Assembly (NCBI RefSeq): GCF_003989735.1
Contig: NZ_RZGQ01000016.1
Coordinates: 1-34,017 of the forward strand
Source of the DNA: Legionella sp. km772
GTDB lineage: Bacteria > Pseudomonadota > Gammaproteobacteria > Legionellales > Legionellaceae
Direction of reading: 5' to 3'
DNA length: 34,017 nt
Positions 8,101-18,188 of the stretch are shown one piece after another (the first letter of the stretch is position 1; each line of letters opens with the position of its first letter). The notes under the pieces are model-generated. The model made no database searches and was not told the origin of the DNA. It worked only from the letters and a program-made list of their open reading frames with translations. The position numbers and the translations under genes are program-made.

Positions 8101-8414
8101 GAAGAACTCTTTATGAACTATCTATTAAAAATAATAGTACTTAATTTTTTAATTCGCTAGCTCATTAATTTTTTATTAACAACTTAACTTTGCTGGAGAA
8201 AAACGGAGTGCTATACTTCATTCGCCTGTCTTGAAATTGGGGTACTCTACGAGGTACTATCACGCCTTAATTAATGATTCACTGCATTTAATTGTGAATT
8301 TATTGAATTGGTTAGATAAAAAATTACCAAAATGGATTGTGGTAAGTAAAAATAGTTAGGAAAGATACTGAAACGTATTATTACACATTATATATCTAGA
8401 GGAAGAAACCAATA
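8101..8414. other. Divergent intergenic region between HDOD gene and sdhC
   Basis: These 314 non-coding, AT-rich bases hold the likely sdh promoter (8190-8217), a direct repeat of GGTACT around 8240-8260, and a further AT-rich TATATAT near 8390 just before the sdhC ribosome binding site. No ORF or RNA gene is visible. The sdh leader would be about 190 nt, long enough for post-transcriptional control such as by small RNAs or CsrA, but no specific site is proven. Confidence 0.5.
8190..8217 (+). promoter_or_regulatory. Predicted sigma-70 promoter for sdhCDAB
   Basis: TTGCTG (8190-8195) and an extended -10, TGC-TATACT (TATACT at 8212-8217), are spaced by 16 nt. It faces sdhC, whose start is about 198 nt downstream, and there is no intervening gene. 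Confidence 0.45.
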
Positions 8415-8789
8415 GTGAACAAGAAAAGACCAGTTAATCTTGATTTGGGGAGCATGAAATTTCCTCCTATGGCTATTGCATCAATATTGCATAGAGTTTC
8501 TGGAGTTGTTTTATTCATTCTTTTACCGGTTATGATTTTTCTTCTTGGACAATCCTTACAATCAGAAGAAACGTTTAATCAAATAAAAATAAAGTTGTCT
8601 GAACCCTATTATAAGTTCATTTTATGGGCTTTTAGTACCGCTTTAATTTATCATATTCTTGCGGGAATAAGACATATGATTATGGATCTAGGGTTGGGTG
8701 AAGATCTTTGTACTGGCCGCCGCACCTCCGTTTTAGTGATAGTGCTTGCGGTGATAGCGACAATTTTTCTAGGAATGTGGATATGGTAA
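8415..8789 (+). CDS. sdhC: Succinate dehydrogenase cytochrome b556 subunit (SdhC)
   Basis: A 124-residue membrane anchor of complex II with three transmembrane helices. SILHRVSG (23-30) supplies the Ser and Arg of the quinone site, and YHILAGIRHMIMD (79-91) supplies the probable heme axial ligand His80. The start is GTG, preceded by AGAGGAAG. The N-terminal sequence KRPVNLDLGSMKFPP is typical. With SdhD it anchors the SdhAB dimer and passes electrons to ubiquinone. The 3' end overlaps sdhD by 7 nt. Confidence 0.95.
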   Translation: MNKKRPVNLDLGSMKFPPMAIASILHRVSGVVLFILLPVMIFLLGQSLQSEETFNQIKIKLSEPYYKFILWAFSTALIYHILAGIRHMIMDLGLGEDLCTGRRTSVLVIVLAVIATIFLGMWIW

Positions 8790-9130
8790 CGAATGTCACA
8801 AGTTTAACTGGCAATGGGTTAAAAGATTGGTTAATTCAAAGAGTGACTGCAGTCTATTTTGCAGCCTATTCTATCTTTGTATTTTGTTTTTTATTGGCAC
8901 ATCCTGGTCTAAATTTCTCACAATGGCATGACTTATTAGCCAATCCCATTTTTCGTATAGCAACGATTTTGAGTTTATTTGCCCTTTCATTGCATGCTTG
9001 GGTAGGGATTTGGACGGTCACTACAGACTACATGAAGTGTACTATTGTACGTTTATCAGTCCAAATGTTAGTTGCCCTATGGCTTTTCAGCCAATTTATC
9101 TGGGGCTTAATGATTGTGTGGGGGCAATAA
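8783..9130 (+). CDS. sdhD: Succinate dehydrogenase membrane anchor subunit (SdhD)
   Basis: A 115-residue three-helix anchor. SLHAWVGIWTVTTDYMK (69-85) contains His71 and the Asp82-Tyr83 pair that match the heme and quinone-site residues of E. coli SdhD. The frame is open further upstream to 8708, but that part lies inside sdhC. The ATG at 8783 gives the family length and an overlap of 7 nt with sdhC, so it was chosen. The next gene, sdhA, starts 3 nt after its stop. Confidence 0.93.
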   Translation: MVTNVTSLTGNGLKDWLIQRVTAVYFAAYSIFVFCFLLAHPGLNFSQWHDLLANPIFRIATILSLFALSLHAWVGIWTVTTDYMKCTIVRLSVQMLVALWLFSQFIWGLMIVWGQ

Positions 9131-9133
9131 AGC

Positions 9134-10903
9134 ATGGCAATAGCACGTAATATTTTTGATGCAGTAATCATTGGTGCGGGTGGTGCTGGTATGCGCGCCG
9201 CATTAGAGATGGCTAATTCAGGTTTAAAAGTAGCTCTTTTATCTAAGGTATTCCCAACACGTTCACATACCGTATCCGCGCAAGGGGGAATCACCTGTGC
9301 TTTAGGTAATTCCCACGATGATGATTGGCGTTGGCATATGTATGATACGGTAAAAGGCGCTGATTATATTGGCGACCAAGATTCTATCGAATACCTATGT
9401 AAAACTGGTCCTGAAGCCGTTTACGAATTAGAACATATGGGCATGCCCTTTTCACGCATGGATAATGGAAGAATTTACCAACGACAATTTGGTGGGCAAT
9501 CAAAAAATTTTGGTGGTGAACAGGCTGCCCGTACTTGTGCTGCTGCAGATAGAACAGGTCATGCCTTATTACATACTTTATATCAGCAAAATATCAAAGC
9601 TAAAACTCATATATTCAGTGAATGGTATGCCCTAGATTTTGTGAAGGATGGTTTAGGCCGGATTGCTGGGGTCACGGCAATGAATATTGAAACGGGTGAA
9701 GTAGTCTTTTTCCAAGCTCGCGTTTCGATTTTAGCAACAGGCGGAGCAGGACGTATTTATCAATCGACTACTAATGCCTTTATCAATACCGGAGACGGTT
9801 TTGGTATGGCCTTAAGAGCTGGCATTCCCTTGCAAGATATGGAAATGTGGCAGTTTCATCCTACCGGTATTGTTGGGGCAGGAACCTTAGTAACGGAAGG
9901 TTCTCGGGGTGAAGGCGGTTACTTAATTAATAAAGACGGTGAGCGTTTTATGGAGCGCTATGCTCCTCGGGTTAAAGATCTTGCTTCTCGGGATGTTGTG
10001 GCACGGGCGATGGCTTTAGAGATGCGCGCCGGGAAAGGCTTTGATCCTACAGGTGTAGATTATGTGAAGTTGAAATTGGATCACTTAGGAGCCGATTTGA
10101 TTAAATCGCGTTTACCCGGCATTCGTGAGCTTTCGATTAAATTTGCTGGTGTTGATCCTATTGTTGAGCCAATTCCTGTCGTGCCTACTTGTCATTACAG
10201 CATGGGCGGTATTCCAACCAATATGCATGGACAAGCCCTGACTCGAATTAATGGTGAAGAGCATATCATTGAAGGTTTATATGCCGTAGGGGAATGTGCT
10301 TGTGTCTCTGTACATGGGGCTAATCGACTTGGTGGGAACTCTCTTCTTGATCTGGTCGTTTTTGGCCGAGCAGCGGGTTTGCATGTTGAAGAGCTCTGGC
10401 AATCTAACAATTTACCTGAGCTTCCCTACATTAGTGAAGAAGAGCTTGCGGCTTCAATGGCTCGTTACCAGCGGTGGGAAAATTCTAGCGATGGTGAAAA
10501 TTTCGTGACTATTCGCGAAGAAATGCAGAAGGTAATGCAAGAAGATTTTGGTGTCTTCCGTACAGGTGAAGTAATGGCGTCTGGTTTAAAACGCTTAGAA
10601 GCCCTACGAGAGCGCTTGCAGCATGCGCATTTAAATGACAAGAGTAAAGTGTTCAATACAGAGCTGGTCTCAGCGCTGGAGTTGGATAATCTAATGGCGA
10701 CAGCCTATGCGACCGCGGTTTCAGCGCTTGCTCGTACAGAAAGTCGTGGTGCACATAGCCGCGAAGATTTCCCCCAGCGTGATGATGCAAACTGGATTAA
10801 GCATACTTTATATTTTCAGGCAGGTGATGCGATTGATTATCGTCCGGTTAATAAATCACCTAAATATGTTGTGGCTTTTGAGCCCAAAGAACGCGTTTAC
10901 TAA
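9134..10903 (+). CDS. sdhA: Succinate dehydrogenase flavoprotein subunit (SdhA)
   Basis: A 589-residue catalytic subunit oxidising succinate to fumarate. It has the FAD-binding GAGGAG dinucleotide motif (14-19), the covalent-FAD histidine in [10 protein letters not shown] (His45), the active-site block [10 protein letters not shown] and [19 protein letters not shown] near the second FAD contact. The length equals the E. coli enzyme (588). It sits in the standard sdhCDAB order with short gaps to both neighbours. Nothing is missing or disrupted. Confidence 0.97.
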   Translation: MAIARNIFDAVIIGAGGAGMRAALEMANSGLKVALLSKVFPTRSHTVSAQGGITCALGNSHDDDWRWHMYDTVKGADYIGDQDSIEYLCKTGPEAVYELEHMGMPFSRMDNGRIYQRQFGGQSKNFGGEQAARTCAAADRTGHALLHTLYQQNIKAKTHIFSEWYALDFVKDGLGRIAGVTAMNIETGEVVFFQARVSILATGGAGRIYQSTTNAFINTGDGFGMALRAGIPLQDMEMWQFHPTGIVGAGTLVTEGSRGEGGYLINKDGERFMERYAPRVKDLASRDVVARAMALEMRAGKGFDPTGVDYVKLKLDHLGADLIKSRLPGIRELSIKFAGVDPIVEPIPVVPTCHYSMGGIPTNMHGQALTRINGEEHIIEGLYAVGECACVSVHGANRLGGNSLLDLVVFGRAAGLHVEELWQSNNLPELPYISEEELAASMARYQRWENSSDGENFVTIREEMQKVMQEDFGVFRTGEVMASGLKRLEALRERLQHAHLNDKSKVFNTELVSALELDNLMATAYATAVSALARTESRGAHSREDFPQRDDANWIKHTLYFQAGDAIDYRPVNKSPKYVVAFEPKERVY

Positions 10904-10915
10904 GAGGATCTATTC

Positions 10916-11638
10916 ATGGTAGATACTAGAAATTTAACCTTATCTATTTATCGCTATAATCCTGAAGTGGATGCCAAGCCATACATGAAAGATTATCAGC
11001 TTACTATACCTGCTAAAAGCGATCCGATGCTTCTTACTTTACTAGAGCGCCTAAAAGCTGAGCAAGATTCAACTATTACTTACCGACGCTCTTGCCGAGA
11101 GGGAGTGTGCGGTTCGGATGGGATGAATATCAATGGTACTAATGGCTTAGCCTGTATTACTCATATTTCTCAGTTAAAGGGTGACAAAATTGTTATTCGC
11201 CCTCTACCTGGCTTTCCGGTTATACGCGATTTAGCAGTGGACATGAGCCAATTTTACCAACAATATGAACGCATTGAACCTTACCTACAAAATGATGAGG
11301 CAGCCCCTGCACGCGAGCGGTTACAATCTCCCGAAGAGCGCGCTCAATTAGATGGTTTATATGAGTGTATTTTGTGCGCTTGTTGTACCAGCTCTTGTCC
11401 TTCCTTCTGGTGGAATCCGGAGAAGTTTGTAGGACCGGCAGGCTTATTACAAGCGCGCCGATTTTTAGCGGATAGCCGCGATAAGGCTACAGAACATCGT
11501 TTGAATAAATTACAAGATCCCTTTAGTGTCTTTCGTTGCCGTACAATTATGAATTGCACGAATGTATGCCCTAAAGGATTGAATCCAACCCAAGCGATAG
11601 CTAAAATTCGTACACAAATGTTATCAAAAGAAACATAA
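10916..11638 (+). CDS. sdhB: Succinate dehydrogenase iron-sulfur subunit (SdhB)
   Basis: A 240-residue electron-transfer subunit. The [2Fe-2S] ligands are Cys60, Cys65 and Cys80, with Asp68 in the fourth position (SCREGVCGSDG), as also found in E. coli SdhB. The C-terminal ferredoxin-like region has CILCACCTSSCP for the [4Fe-4S]/[3Fe-4S] centres and CRTIMNCTNVCPKGLNP. It begins 12 nt after sdhA with AGAGGATC as ribosome binding site. It is the last gene of the sdh unit; a hairpin with a T tract lies about 90 nt downstream. Confidence 0.97.
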   Translation: MVDTRNLTLSIYRYNPEVDAKPYMKDYQLTIPAKSDPMLLTLLERLKAEQDSTITYRRSCREGVCGSDGMNINGTNGLACITHISQLKGDKIVIRPLPGFPVIRDLAVDMSQFYQQYERIEPYLQNDEAAPARERLQSPEERAQLDGLYECILCACCTSSCPSFWWNPEKFVGPAGLLQARRFLADSRDKATEHRLNKLQDPFSVFRCRTIMNCTNVCPKGLNPTQAIAKIRTQMLSKET

Positions 11639-11655
11639 GATAATAATTTATTGTG

Positions 11656-11692
11656 GCTAGAGCATATTGATGTACAATTAATTCGCTCTAGC
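11656..11692. repeat. 8-bp inverted repeat downstream of sdhB
   Basis: GCTAGAGC (11656-11663) and GCTCTAGC (11685-11692) are perfect inverted arms with a 21-nt loop, just upstream of the stronger terminator hairpin. It could be an operator dyad for sucA or extra structure at the sdh 3' end. Confidence 0.4.
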
Positions 11693-11727
11693 AAATAAAT
11701 GGACTAAAATTATAGGGACTTATAGTA

Positions 11728-11763
11728 ATGCCAGCATACAGTGGCGTATGTGGGCATTTTTTT
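11728..11763 (+). terminator. Intrinsic terminator/attenuator between sdhB and sucA
   Basis: ATGCC-AGCATAC (11728-11739) pairs with GTATGTGGGCAT (11746-11757) in a 12-position stem with one mismatch and one G-U, around a 6-nt loop. Seven T residues (11757-11763) follow at once. It lies 63 nt before sucA and can separate sdhCDAB from sucAB or attenuate read-through. Confidence 0.8.
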
Positions 11764-11826
11764 GTTGTTTAAATGCATTAAAATCAATGATGGTACTGTA
11801 AAGGCCTATTAATCTTTGGAGTAAAT

Positions 11827-14637
11827 ATGAGCAGTTCTGATCTGCAAAACGAATGGGCTTCTTCCTATTTATCAGGTGGAAGTATGGCTTATGTGGACAG
11901 TCTTTACGAAGACTATTTAGCCGATCCTTCTTCAGTTTCAGCTGATTGGCAAAAAGTGTTTAGTTCTTTGCCACAAGTCAATGGCACCACTCAAGACTTG
12001 TCTCATAGGGATGTCCGCGATTACTTTTTACAACATGCCGATAAAAAACGTACTCAAGTCGCGCAGTCTGCAGATAGCCAACAATATCAAGTGGCTAATT
12101 TAGTACATGATTTTCGAGCGCTAGGTCATTTGGCTGCTAAATTAGATCCTTTAGAAATGACTAAACCCTCTGTAGTCCCAGGTTTAGATCTGGCGACTCA
12201 CCAGCTTGCCGATATTGATAAAAATCGAAAATTTTTCGCTGGCACCTGTTTTAATGGCCCCGAAATGCCCCTAGGGGAAATCTACCAATCCTTACAAGAT
12301 ACTTATTGCGGTAGTATTGGTATTGAATACATGCATATCTCAAATAAAGAAGAAATTGAATGGATTCAACAGCGCATGGAGTCTGCCCGCGGCAGGCCTA
12401 ATTTTGAGACCAGTAAAAAAATAAATATTTTAAAAGATTTAATTGCCGCTGATGGCCTAGAGCGGTATTTAGGTACGCGTTATGTAGGACAAAAACGCTT
12501 TTCTTTAGAAGGCGGGGATTCTTTAATCCCAATGATGAAAGAAATTATCAATAACTCTGGGCGCGATGGTGTTAAAGAATTAGTAGTCGGGATGGCTCAC
12601 CGGGGACGATTAAATGTCCTCGTTAATGTTTTAGGGAAAAATCCGGGTGACTTATTCCAAGAGTTTGAAGGTAAAGTAAGTTATGAACGTACGGGTGATG
12701 TGAAATATCATCTTGGTTTTTCTTCAGATATTCAAACCGAATCAGGTGCAGTAGTTCACGTCGCTTTAGCATTTAACCCCTCCCACTTGGAAATTATTGG
12801 TCCTGTGGTGGAAGGCTCTGCACGTTCTCGTTTAGAACGCCGCAATGATTTAGTAAAAAAGAATACGGTTCTGCCGGTAATTATGCATGGTGATGCTGCC
12901 TTTTCAGGGCAGGGCGTGGTTATGGAAACCTTTAATTTTTCACAAGCTCGGGGTTATTGCACGGGTGGAACCATTCATATTGTTATTAATAACCAAATTG
13001 GTTTTACAACGAGTAATCCCCTGGATTCTCGTTCCACCATGTATTGCACCGATATCGCTAAAATGGTACAGGCCCCTGTTTTGCATGTGAACGGCGAGGA
13101 TCCTGAAGCGGTGGTGTTTGCTACCCAAATCGCTTTTGATTTTAGAATGAAATTTAACCGTGATGTGGTTATAGATTTAGTTTGCTACCGCCGTAATGGC
13201 CATAATGAAGCAGACGAGCCCGCGGTTACCCAACCTACCATGTACAAAAAAATTAAATCCATGCGTCCCTTGCGGGAGATTTACGCTGAACAATTAGTTA
13301 ATTCTGGACTTATTAATGCCAATGAAGTGGCTAAGTTTATAGATAGCTACCGCGATGGCTTAGATCAAGGCAAATCAGTAGTGGATTTAGTTCATGAATC
13401 TTATGAGGGTAAATCCAATGTGGATTGGACTCCTTACTTAAATGCTAAATGGACTGATAAAGCCGATACTACCGTCAGTAGGGCTACTATTGACCAACTG
13501 GCGGCAGAACTTAACAAACTGCCTGCTAATTTTCAATTACATCCTGTAGCCCAACGCTTATTTGCAGAGCGGGACAAAATGACTAGTGGTGAGATTCCCA
13601 TGAATTGGGGCTATGCAGAAACTATGGCTTACGCTTCGCTTTTACATGAAGGCTATGGGGTACGTTTATCAGGTCAGGATTGTGGGAGAGGTACTTTTGC
13701 CCATCGTCATGCGGTATTGCATGAAGTAAACACCGGCGAAGTTTTTGTTCCTTTAGCACAATTAGAAACAAATCCCGAGCGCAGCTTTACGGTCATCGAT
13801 TCCGTATTATCCGAAGAGGCTGTTTTAGCTTTTGAATATGGTTATGCGTCGTCTGAACCATCTTCTTTAGTTCTTTGGGAAGCGCAATTTGGCGATTTTG
13901 CCAATGGGGCACAAGTAGTAATTGATCAATTTATTAGCTCTGGGGAGCAAAAATGGGGTCGTTTATGCGGTTTAGTGATGTTATTGCCCCATGGCTATGA
14001 GGGACAAGGACCTGAGCATTCCTCTGCACGTTTAGAGCGCTACATGCAATTATGTGCGCAACAGAATATGCAAGTGTGCACGCCAACAACACCAGCACAA
14101 ATTTTTCATTTATTACGCCGCCAAGTTATTCGTAATTTCCGCAAGCCACTCATTGTCATGACCCCCAAAAGCTTGTTACGCCATAAGTTAGCGGTGTCTC
14201 CTATTGACGATCTAGTGAAGGGACGTTTTCATACCGTGATTCCTGAGATCGATGCTTTAGATCCGAAGAAAATAACTAAAGTTGTTCTTTGCTGTGGTAA
14301 AGTTTATTACGACTTATTGCAAATGCGTCGCGATAAAGAATTAAATCACGTAGCCATTATCCGTATTGAGCAATTATATCCTTTCCCTAAAAAAGCACTT
14401 ATTGCTGAATTAGATAAATATCCTAATATGAAGGATGTAGTTTGGTGTCAAGAAGAACCGCAAAATCAAGGCGTTTGGTTTTCATCACGTCATAATATGA
14501 AAGAGTGTCTGAAAGAGGGACAATATCTAGTTTATGCGGGAAGAGAACAGGCTGCAGCACCAGCAGTTGGAAGTGCTGCTTTACATGCGCAGCAACAAAA
14601 TGCTTTAGTTGAGCAAGCATTGTTGGGTAAAAAATAA
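11827..14637 (+). CDS. sucA: 2-oxoglutarate dehydrogenase E1 component (SucA)
   Basis: A 936-residue thiamine-diphosphate decarboxylase of the 2-oxoglutarate dehydrogenase complex, close to the E. coli length of 933. The N-terminal SYLSGGSMAYVDSLYEDYL is the E2-binding type segment. GMAHRGRLNVLVNVLGK, the ThDP/Mg-binding HGDAAFSGQGVV and NNQIGFTTS are typical, and the transketolase-like C-terminal half has HRHAVLHEVN and LLPHGYEGQGPEHSSAR. The ATG follows TTGGAGTAA. It is separated from sdhB by a terminator and from sucB by 31 nt. Confidence 0.97.
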   Translation: MSSSDLQNEWASSYLSGGSMAYVDSLYEDYLADPSSVSADWQKVFSSLPQVNGTTQDLSHRDVRDYFLQHADKKRTQVAQSADSQQYQVANLVHDFRALGHLAAKLDPLEMTKPSVVPGLDLATHQLADIDKNRKFFAGTCFNGPEMPLGEIYQSLQDTYCGSIGIEYMHISNKEEIEWIQQRMESARGRPNFETSKKINILKDLIAADGLERYLGTRYVGQKRFSLEGGDSLIPMMKEIINNSGRDGVKELVVGMAHRGRLNVLVNVLGKNPGDLFQEFEGKVSYERTGDVKYHLGFSSDIQTESGAVVHVALAFNPSHLEIIGPVVEGSARSRLERRNDLVKKNTVLPVIMHGDAAFSGQGVVMETFNFSQARGYCTGGTIHIVINNQIGFTTSNPLDSRSTMYCTDIAKMVQAPVLHVNGEDPEAVVFATQIAFDFRMKFNRDVVIDLVCYRRNGHNEADEPAVTQPTMYKKIKSMRPLREIYAEQLVNSGLINANEVAKFIDSYRDGLDQGKSVVDLVHESYEGKSNVDWTPYLNAKWTDKADTTVSRATIDQLAAELNKLPANFQLHPVAQRLFAERDKMTSGEIPMNWGYAETMAYASLLHEGYGVRLSGQDCGRGTFAHRHAVLHEVNTGEVFVPLAQLETNPERSFTVIDSVLSEEAVLAFEYGYASSEPSSLVLWEAQFGDFANGAQVVIDQFISSGEQKWGRLCGLVMLLPHGYEGQGPEHSSARLERYMQLCAQQNMQVCTPTTPAQIFHLLRRQVIRNFRKPLIVMTPKSLLRHKLAVSPIDDLVKGRFHTVIPEIDALDPKKITKVVLCCGKVYYDLLQMRRDKELNHVAIIRIEQLYPFPKKALIAELDKYPNMKDVVWCQEEPQNQGVWFSSRHNMKECLKEGQYLVYAGREQAAAPAVGSAALHAQQQNALVEQALLGKK

Positions 14638-14668
14638 GTTTATAATACACAATTAAGAAGGTATAACC

Positions 14669-15871
14669 ATGTCTATCGAAGTCAAAGTACCTGTTCTACC
14701 TGAGTCAGTAGCCGATGCAACTGTGGCTGCTTGGCACAAAAAAGTAGGCGATAAAGTAACTCGTGATGAAAATTTAGTAGATCTTGAAACCGATAAAGTA
14801 GTCCTTGAAGTCCCAGCTCCTGCGGATGGAATATTAACTGAGATTTTATTTCAGACCGGTTCCACAGTGAGCTCCGGACAAATCCTTGCTAAAGTAGGGG
14901 AAGGAAATGCCGCTGCAGCTGCTCCAAGTCAAGCAGCACCCACACCACAAGAATCCCAAAAGGAACAGGTTAGTGCGCAGGATGATAAATCCACCAGTCC
15001 GGTGGTTCGACGCATGATGGCTGAACATGATCTTCATCCCAGTCAAATTCACGGTTCTGGCAAAGAGGGGCGTATTACCAAAGATGATGTCCTTGCCTTC
15101 ATCGAATCCAATAGAAAGCAAGCGGTTGCTGAGCCTGTAAAAGTCCCCGCAAAACCTATTGCTATGGGAGCCCGGGAAGAAAAACGTGTACCCATGACCC
15201 GTTTACGAGCAAAAATTGCCGAGCGCTTATTACAAGCCCAGCATAATGCAGCCATGTTGACCACTTTTAATGAAGTAAATTTAAAAGCAGTAATGGATAT
15301 GCGCGCTCAGTACAAAGACAGTTTTGAGAAAAAACATGGTGTAAAACTGGGCTTCATGTCCTTTTTTACTAAAGCTGTGGTTGAATCATTAAAACGTTTC
15401 CCCGCGGTTAATGCTTCCATTGATGGTCAAGATGTTGTTTACCATGGCTTTTACGATATTGGGATCGCTGTTTCAACCGAGCGTGGTTTAGTGGTTCCAG
15501 TATTAAGAGATGCGGATCAAATGTCGATGGCAGAAATGGAAGCCGCCATTGGTGATGCTGCAACTAAAGCACGTTTAGGCAAATTATCTATGGAAGAAAT
15601 GCAAGGTGGTACTTTTACCATCACTAATGGTGGTGTCTTTGGTTCTTTACTCGCAACGCCAATCATTAACCCACCCCAAACAGGTATTTTAGGGATGCAT
15701 AAAATTGAAGATCGACCGGTGGTGGAGAAAGGTCAAATCGTCATCCGTCCAATGATGTATATTGCCCTGTCTTACGATCATCGTTTAATTGACGGTAAAG
15801 ATTCAGTCCAATTTTTGGTAAGTGTTAAAGAATTATTAGAAGATCCGGCTCGTCTTTTACTGAATGTCTAA
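14669..15871 (+). CDS. sucB: Dihydrolipoyllysine succinyltransferase E2 component (SucB)
   Basis: A 400-residue core enzyme of the 2-oxoglutarate dehydrogenase complex. It has one N-terminal lipoyl domain with the modified lysine in ETDKVVLE (Lys43), an Ala/Pro/Gln-rich linker, a peripheral subunit-binding domain ([11 protein letters not shown] to [11 protein letters not shown], about 109-145) and the catalytic domain ending with SYDHRLIDG (His371, Asp375). AAGAAGG precedes the ATG. The partner E3 (lpd) is not in this window and must be encoded elsewhere. Confidence 0.97.
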   Translation: MSIEVKVPVLPESVADATVAAWHKKVGDKVTRDENLVDLETDKVVLEVPAPADGILTEILFQTGSTVSSGQILAKVGEGNAAAAAPSQAAPTPQESQKEQVSAQDDKSTSPVVRRMMAEHDLHPSQIHGSGKEGRITKDDVLAFIESNRKQAVAEPVKVPAKPIAMGAREEKRVPMTRLRAKIAERLLQAQHNAAMLTTFNEVNLKAVMDMRAQYKDSFEKKHGVKLGFMSFFTKAVVESLKRFPAVNASIDGQDVVYHGFYDIGIAVSTERGLVVPVLRDADQMSMAEMEAAIGDAATKARLGKLSMEEMQGGTFTITNGGVFGSLLATPIINPPQTGILGMHKIEDRPVVEKGQIVIRPMMYIALSYDHRLIDGKDSVQFLVSVKELLEDPARLLLNV

Positions 15872-15886
15872 TAATCCCATGTAACT

Positions 15887-15918
15887 GCGGAACCTGCGCG
15901 TTGCAGGTTTTGCTTTTT
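15887..15918 (+). terminator. Intrinsic terminator between sucB and sucC
   Basis: GCGGAACCTGC (15887-15897) pairs with GCAGGTTTTGC (15903-15913), an 11-bp stem with two G-U pairs and a 5-nt loop, followed by TTTTT (15914-15918). It lies 16 nt before the sucC ATG, so it can divide sucAB from sucCD, and read-through RNA would fold next to the sucC ribosome binding site. Confidence 0.7.
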
Positions 15919-15933
15919 AGAAAGGTAATTACA

Positions 15934-17130
15934 ATGAATTTACATGAATATCAAGCGAAGCAATTATTTGCCAGTTATAACTTACCTACTCCTCGCGGCG
16001 AAGTAGCTTATAGCGTTGATGATGCTGTCCAAGGAGCAATCCAATTAGGAACTTCTAAATGGGTAGTAAAAGCTCAAGTTCATGCAGGCGGTCGGGGTAA
16101 AGCAGGCGGGGTAAAAGTAGTTTCAACTAAAGAAGAATTAATGAGTTTTGCTCATTCCTTATTAGGAACCCATTTAGTTACTTACCAAACGGATGCAAAA
16201 GGTCAACCGGTCAATGCCTTATTAATTGAAGAACCTTGTGATATTGCCCGTGAGCTATATTTAGGCGCGGTAGTTGATCGCTCCACACGCCGGGTAGTTA
16301 TTATGGCATCTACTGAAGGTGGGGTCGAGATTGAAAAAGTAGCAGCAGAAACTCCTGAAAAGATATTTAAAGTTATTGTTGACCCTTTAGTGGGTGTAAT
16401 GCCTTTCCAATGCCGTGATACAGGATTTAAATTGGGTTTAAATGATGAACAGATTAAACAATTCACTCACTTGATGACTAATTTAGGCAAAATGTTTATG
16501 GAGTGTGATTTAAGTTTATTAGAAATCAATCCCTTGGTCGTGACTAAAGCAGGGAACTTACTCTGTTTAGATGGAAAAGTTACTATTGATAGCAATGCTC
16601 TGTATCGTCACCATAAGCTAAAGAACATGCGCGATGTTACGCAAGAAGATGAGCGTGAAAATCGTGCTAGTGACTGGGAATTAAACTATATTCCTCTGGA
16701 TGGGAGTATTGGTTGTATGGTTAATGGGGCAGGCCTGGCTATGGCTACCATGGATGTCATTAAATTGCATGGTGGAGAGCCAGCAAACTTTTTAGATGTC
16801 GGTGGTGGTGCAACTAAAGAACGGGTAAGTGAGGCGCTAAAAATTATTCTTTCTGATGAAAAAGTCAAAGGCATCCTGGTAAATATTTTCGGGGGTATAG
16901 TACGTTGTGATCTTATTGCTGATGGTATTTTAGCTGCAGTTAAAGAAGTACACGTGAAAGTTCCTGTTGTCGTACGCCTTGAGGGTAATAATGCTCAATT
17001 AGGTGCTGATATTTTAAATAAAAGCGATTTAAACGTGATTGCTGCAAACAGTTTAACTGATGCGGCTAAAAAAATTGTGGCAGCTGTTAATATTAATGAG
17101 CAAGCCTCAGCAGTGAATTCTAAGGCTTGA
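15934..17130 (+). CDS. sucC: Succinyl-CoA synthetase beta subunit (SucC)
   Basis: A 398-residue ADP-forming beta subunit with the ATP-grasp fold. It starts [12 protein letters not shown] at the ATG preceded by AGAAAGG; the same frame extends back to a TTG at 15901, but that part overlaps the terminator hairpin. [15 protein letters not shown] is the nucleotide-binding loop, and [10 protein letters not shown] is the C-terminal power-helix region. The protein is about 10 residues longer than the E. coli form owing to a C-terminal tail. sucD begins 20 nt after its stop. Confidence 0.97.
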   Translation: MNLHEYQAKQLFASYNLPTPRGEVAYSVDDAVQGAIQLGTSKWVVKAQVHAGGRGKAGGVKVVSTKEELMSFAHSLLGTHLVTYQTDAKGQPVNALLIEEPCDIARELYLGAVVDRSTRRVVIMASTEGGVEIEKVAAETPEKIFKVIVDPLVGVMPFQCRDTGFKLGLNDEQIKQFTHLMTNLGKMFMECDLSLLEINPLVVTKAGNLLCLDGKVTIDSNALYRHHKLKNMRDVTQEDERENRASDWELNYIPLDGSIGCMVNGAGLAMATMDVIKLHGGEPANFLDVGGGATKERVSEALKIILSDEKVKGILVNIFGGIVRCDLIADGILAAVKEVHVKVPVVVRLEGNNAQLGADILNKSDLNVIAANSLTDAAKKIVAAVNINEQASAVNSKA

Positions 17131-17150
17131 ATTAAATTTCGAGGTTAACA

Positions 17151-18026
17151 ATGAGTGTATTAATTAATAAGCAAACTAAAGTATTATGCCAAGGCTTTAC
17201 GGGCAAACAGGGTACTTATCATTCAGAACAAGCCATTGCTTATGGTACTAAGATGGTAGGGGGGGTAACTCCAGGTAAAGGTGGACAGTCGCATTTAGGT
17301 TTACCGGTTTTCAATACTATGCGTGATGCGGTAAATGAGACGGGGGCTGATGCTTCAGTAATTTATGTACCAGCAGCTTATTGTAAAGATTCAATTTTAG
17401 AGGCAGCAGATGCCGGCATCAAACTTATTGTTTGTATTACTGAAGGCGTACCTGTTCTCGATATGTTACAAGTGAAAGTATATTTAGAAAACAATAGCGA
17501 TGCTCGTTTAATTGGTCCTAATTGCCCTGGCGTTATTACTCCTGGCGAATGCAAAATTGGAATTATGCCTGGCTCCATTCATTTACCCGGTAAAGTGGGT
17601 ATTGTTTCTCGCTCAGGCACTTTAACCTATGAAGCAGTCAAACAAACCACTGATAAAGGTTTTGGACAGAGTACTTGTATTGGTATTGGGGGAGATCCAA
17701 TTCCAGGGACTAATTTCATTGATGCTTTAGCCTTATTTGAACAAGATCCAAAAACTGAAGCCATTATTATGGTAGGGGAAATTGGTGGGTCTGCCGAAGA
17801 AGAAGCTGCCGAATACATCAAAACGCATGTTAAAAAACCAGTGGTTTCCTACATCGCTGGTGTTACTGCGCCTGCGGGTAAACGCATGGGTCATGCAGGT
17901 GCGATTATTGCGGGTGGTAAAGGTACCGCTGCTGAAAAATTTGCTGCGTTAGAAGCTGCAGGTGTTCGCACAGTACGTTCTCCTGCTGAGTTAGGCGATG
18001 CGGTTGCTGAAGTCACTGGTTGGTAA
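17151..18026 (+). CDS. sucD: Succinyl-CoA synthetase alpha subunit (SucD)
   Basis: A 291-residue alpha subunit making succinate and ATP from succinyl-CoA with SucC. It has the CoA-binding Rossmann start [29 protein letters not shown] and the phosphorylated active-site histidine in KRMGHAGAI (His248). The length fits the family. AGGTTAAC precedes the ATG. A long hairpin follows the stop and probably ends the unit. Confidence 0.97.
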   Translation: MSVLINKQTKVLCQGFTGKQGTYHSEQAIAYGTKMVGGVTPGKGGQSHLGLPVFNTMRDAVNETGADASVIYVPAAYCKDSILEAADAGIKLIVCITEGVPVLDMLQVKVYLENNSDARLIGPNCPGVITPGECKIGIMPGSIHLPGKVGIVSRSGTLTYEAVKQTTDKGFGQSTCIGIGGDPIPGTNFIDALALFEQDPKTEAIIMVGEIGGSAEEEAAEYIKTHVKKPVVSYIAGVTAPAGKRMGHAGAIIAGGKGTAAEKFAALEAAGVRTVRSPAELGDAVAEVTGW

Positions 18027-18034
18027 TTTTTTGG

Positions 18035-18070
18035 ATTAATAACAGGGAATAATTATTTCCTGTTATTAAT
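18035..18070 (+). terminator. 12-bp hairpin after sucD
   Basis: ATTAATAACAGG (18035-18046) and CCTGTTATTAAT (18059-18070) form a perfect stem around a 12-nt loop, 8 nt after the stop. No T tract follows on the plus strand, so it may protect the 3' end of the mRNA rather than terminate by itself. Confidence 0.5.
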
Positions 18071-18188
18071 TCACATAAGCTCTTTAAATTCCTCTTATTT
18101 ATTCAATCACCAATTCCAATTGTTGTACATGGACTAATCAATCACCTTATCCTATCTTTATATAAGGGACGAACAACAATAAAAGTCT

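Noticed and set aside
8708-8782. Longer sdhD starting inside sdhC
   Set aside because: The extra 25 residues overlap sdhC and lack the family pattern; ATG at 8783 gives exact alignment of His71 and Tyr83 with E. coli SdhD.
10195-10656. Minus-strand and alternate-frame ORFs within sdhA
   Set aside because: They are shadows of a complete, well-conserved gene, with no ribosome binding sites or family similarity.
10916-11638. Asp in place of a [2Fe-2S] cysteine in SdhB as a defect
   Set aside because: E. coli SdhB has the same Asp, so it is a normal variant.
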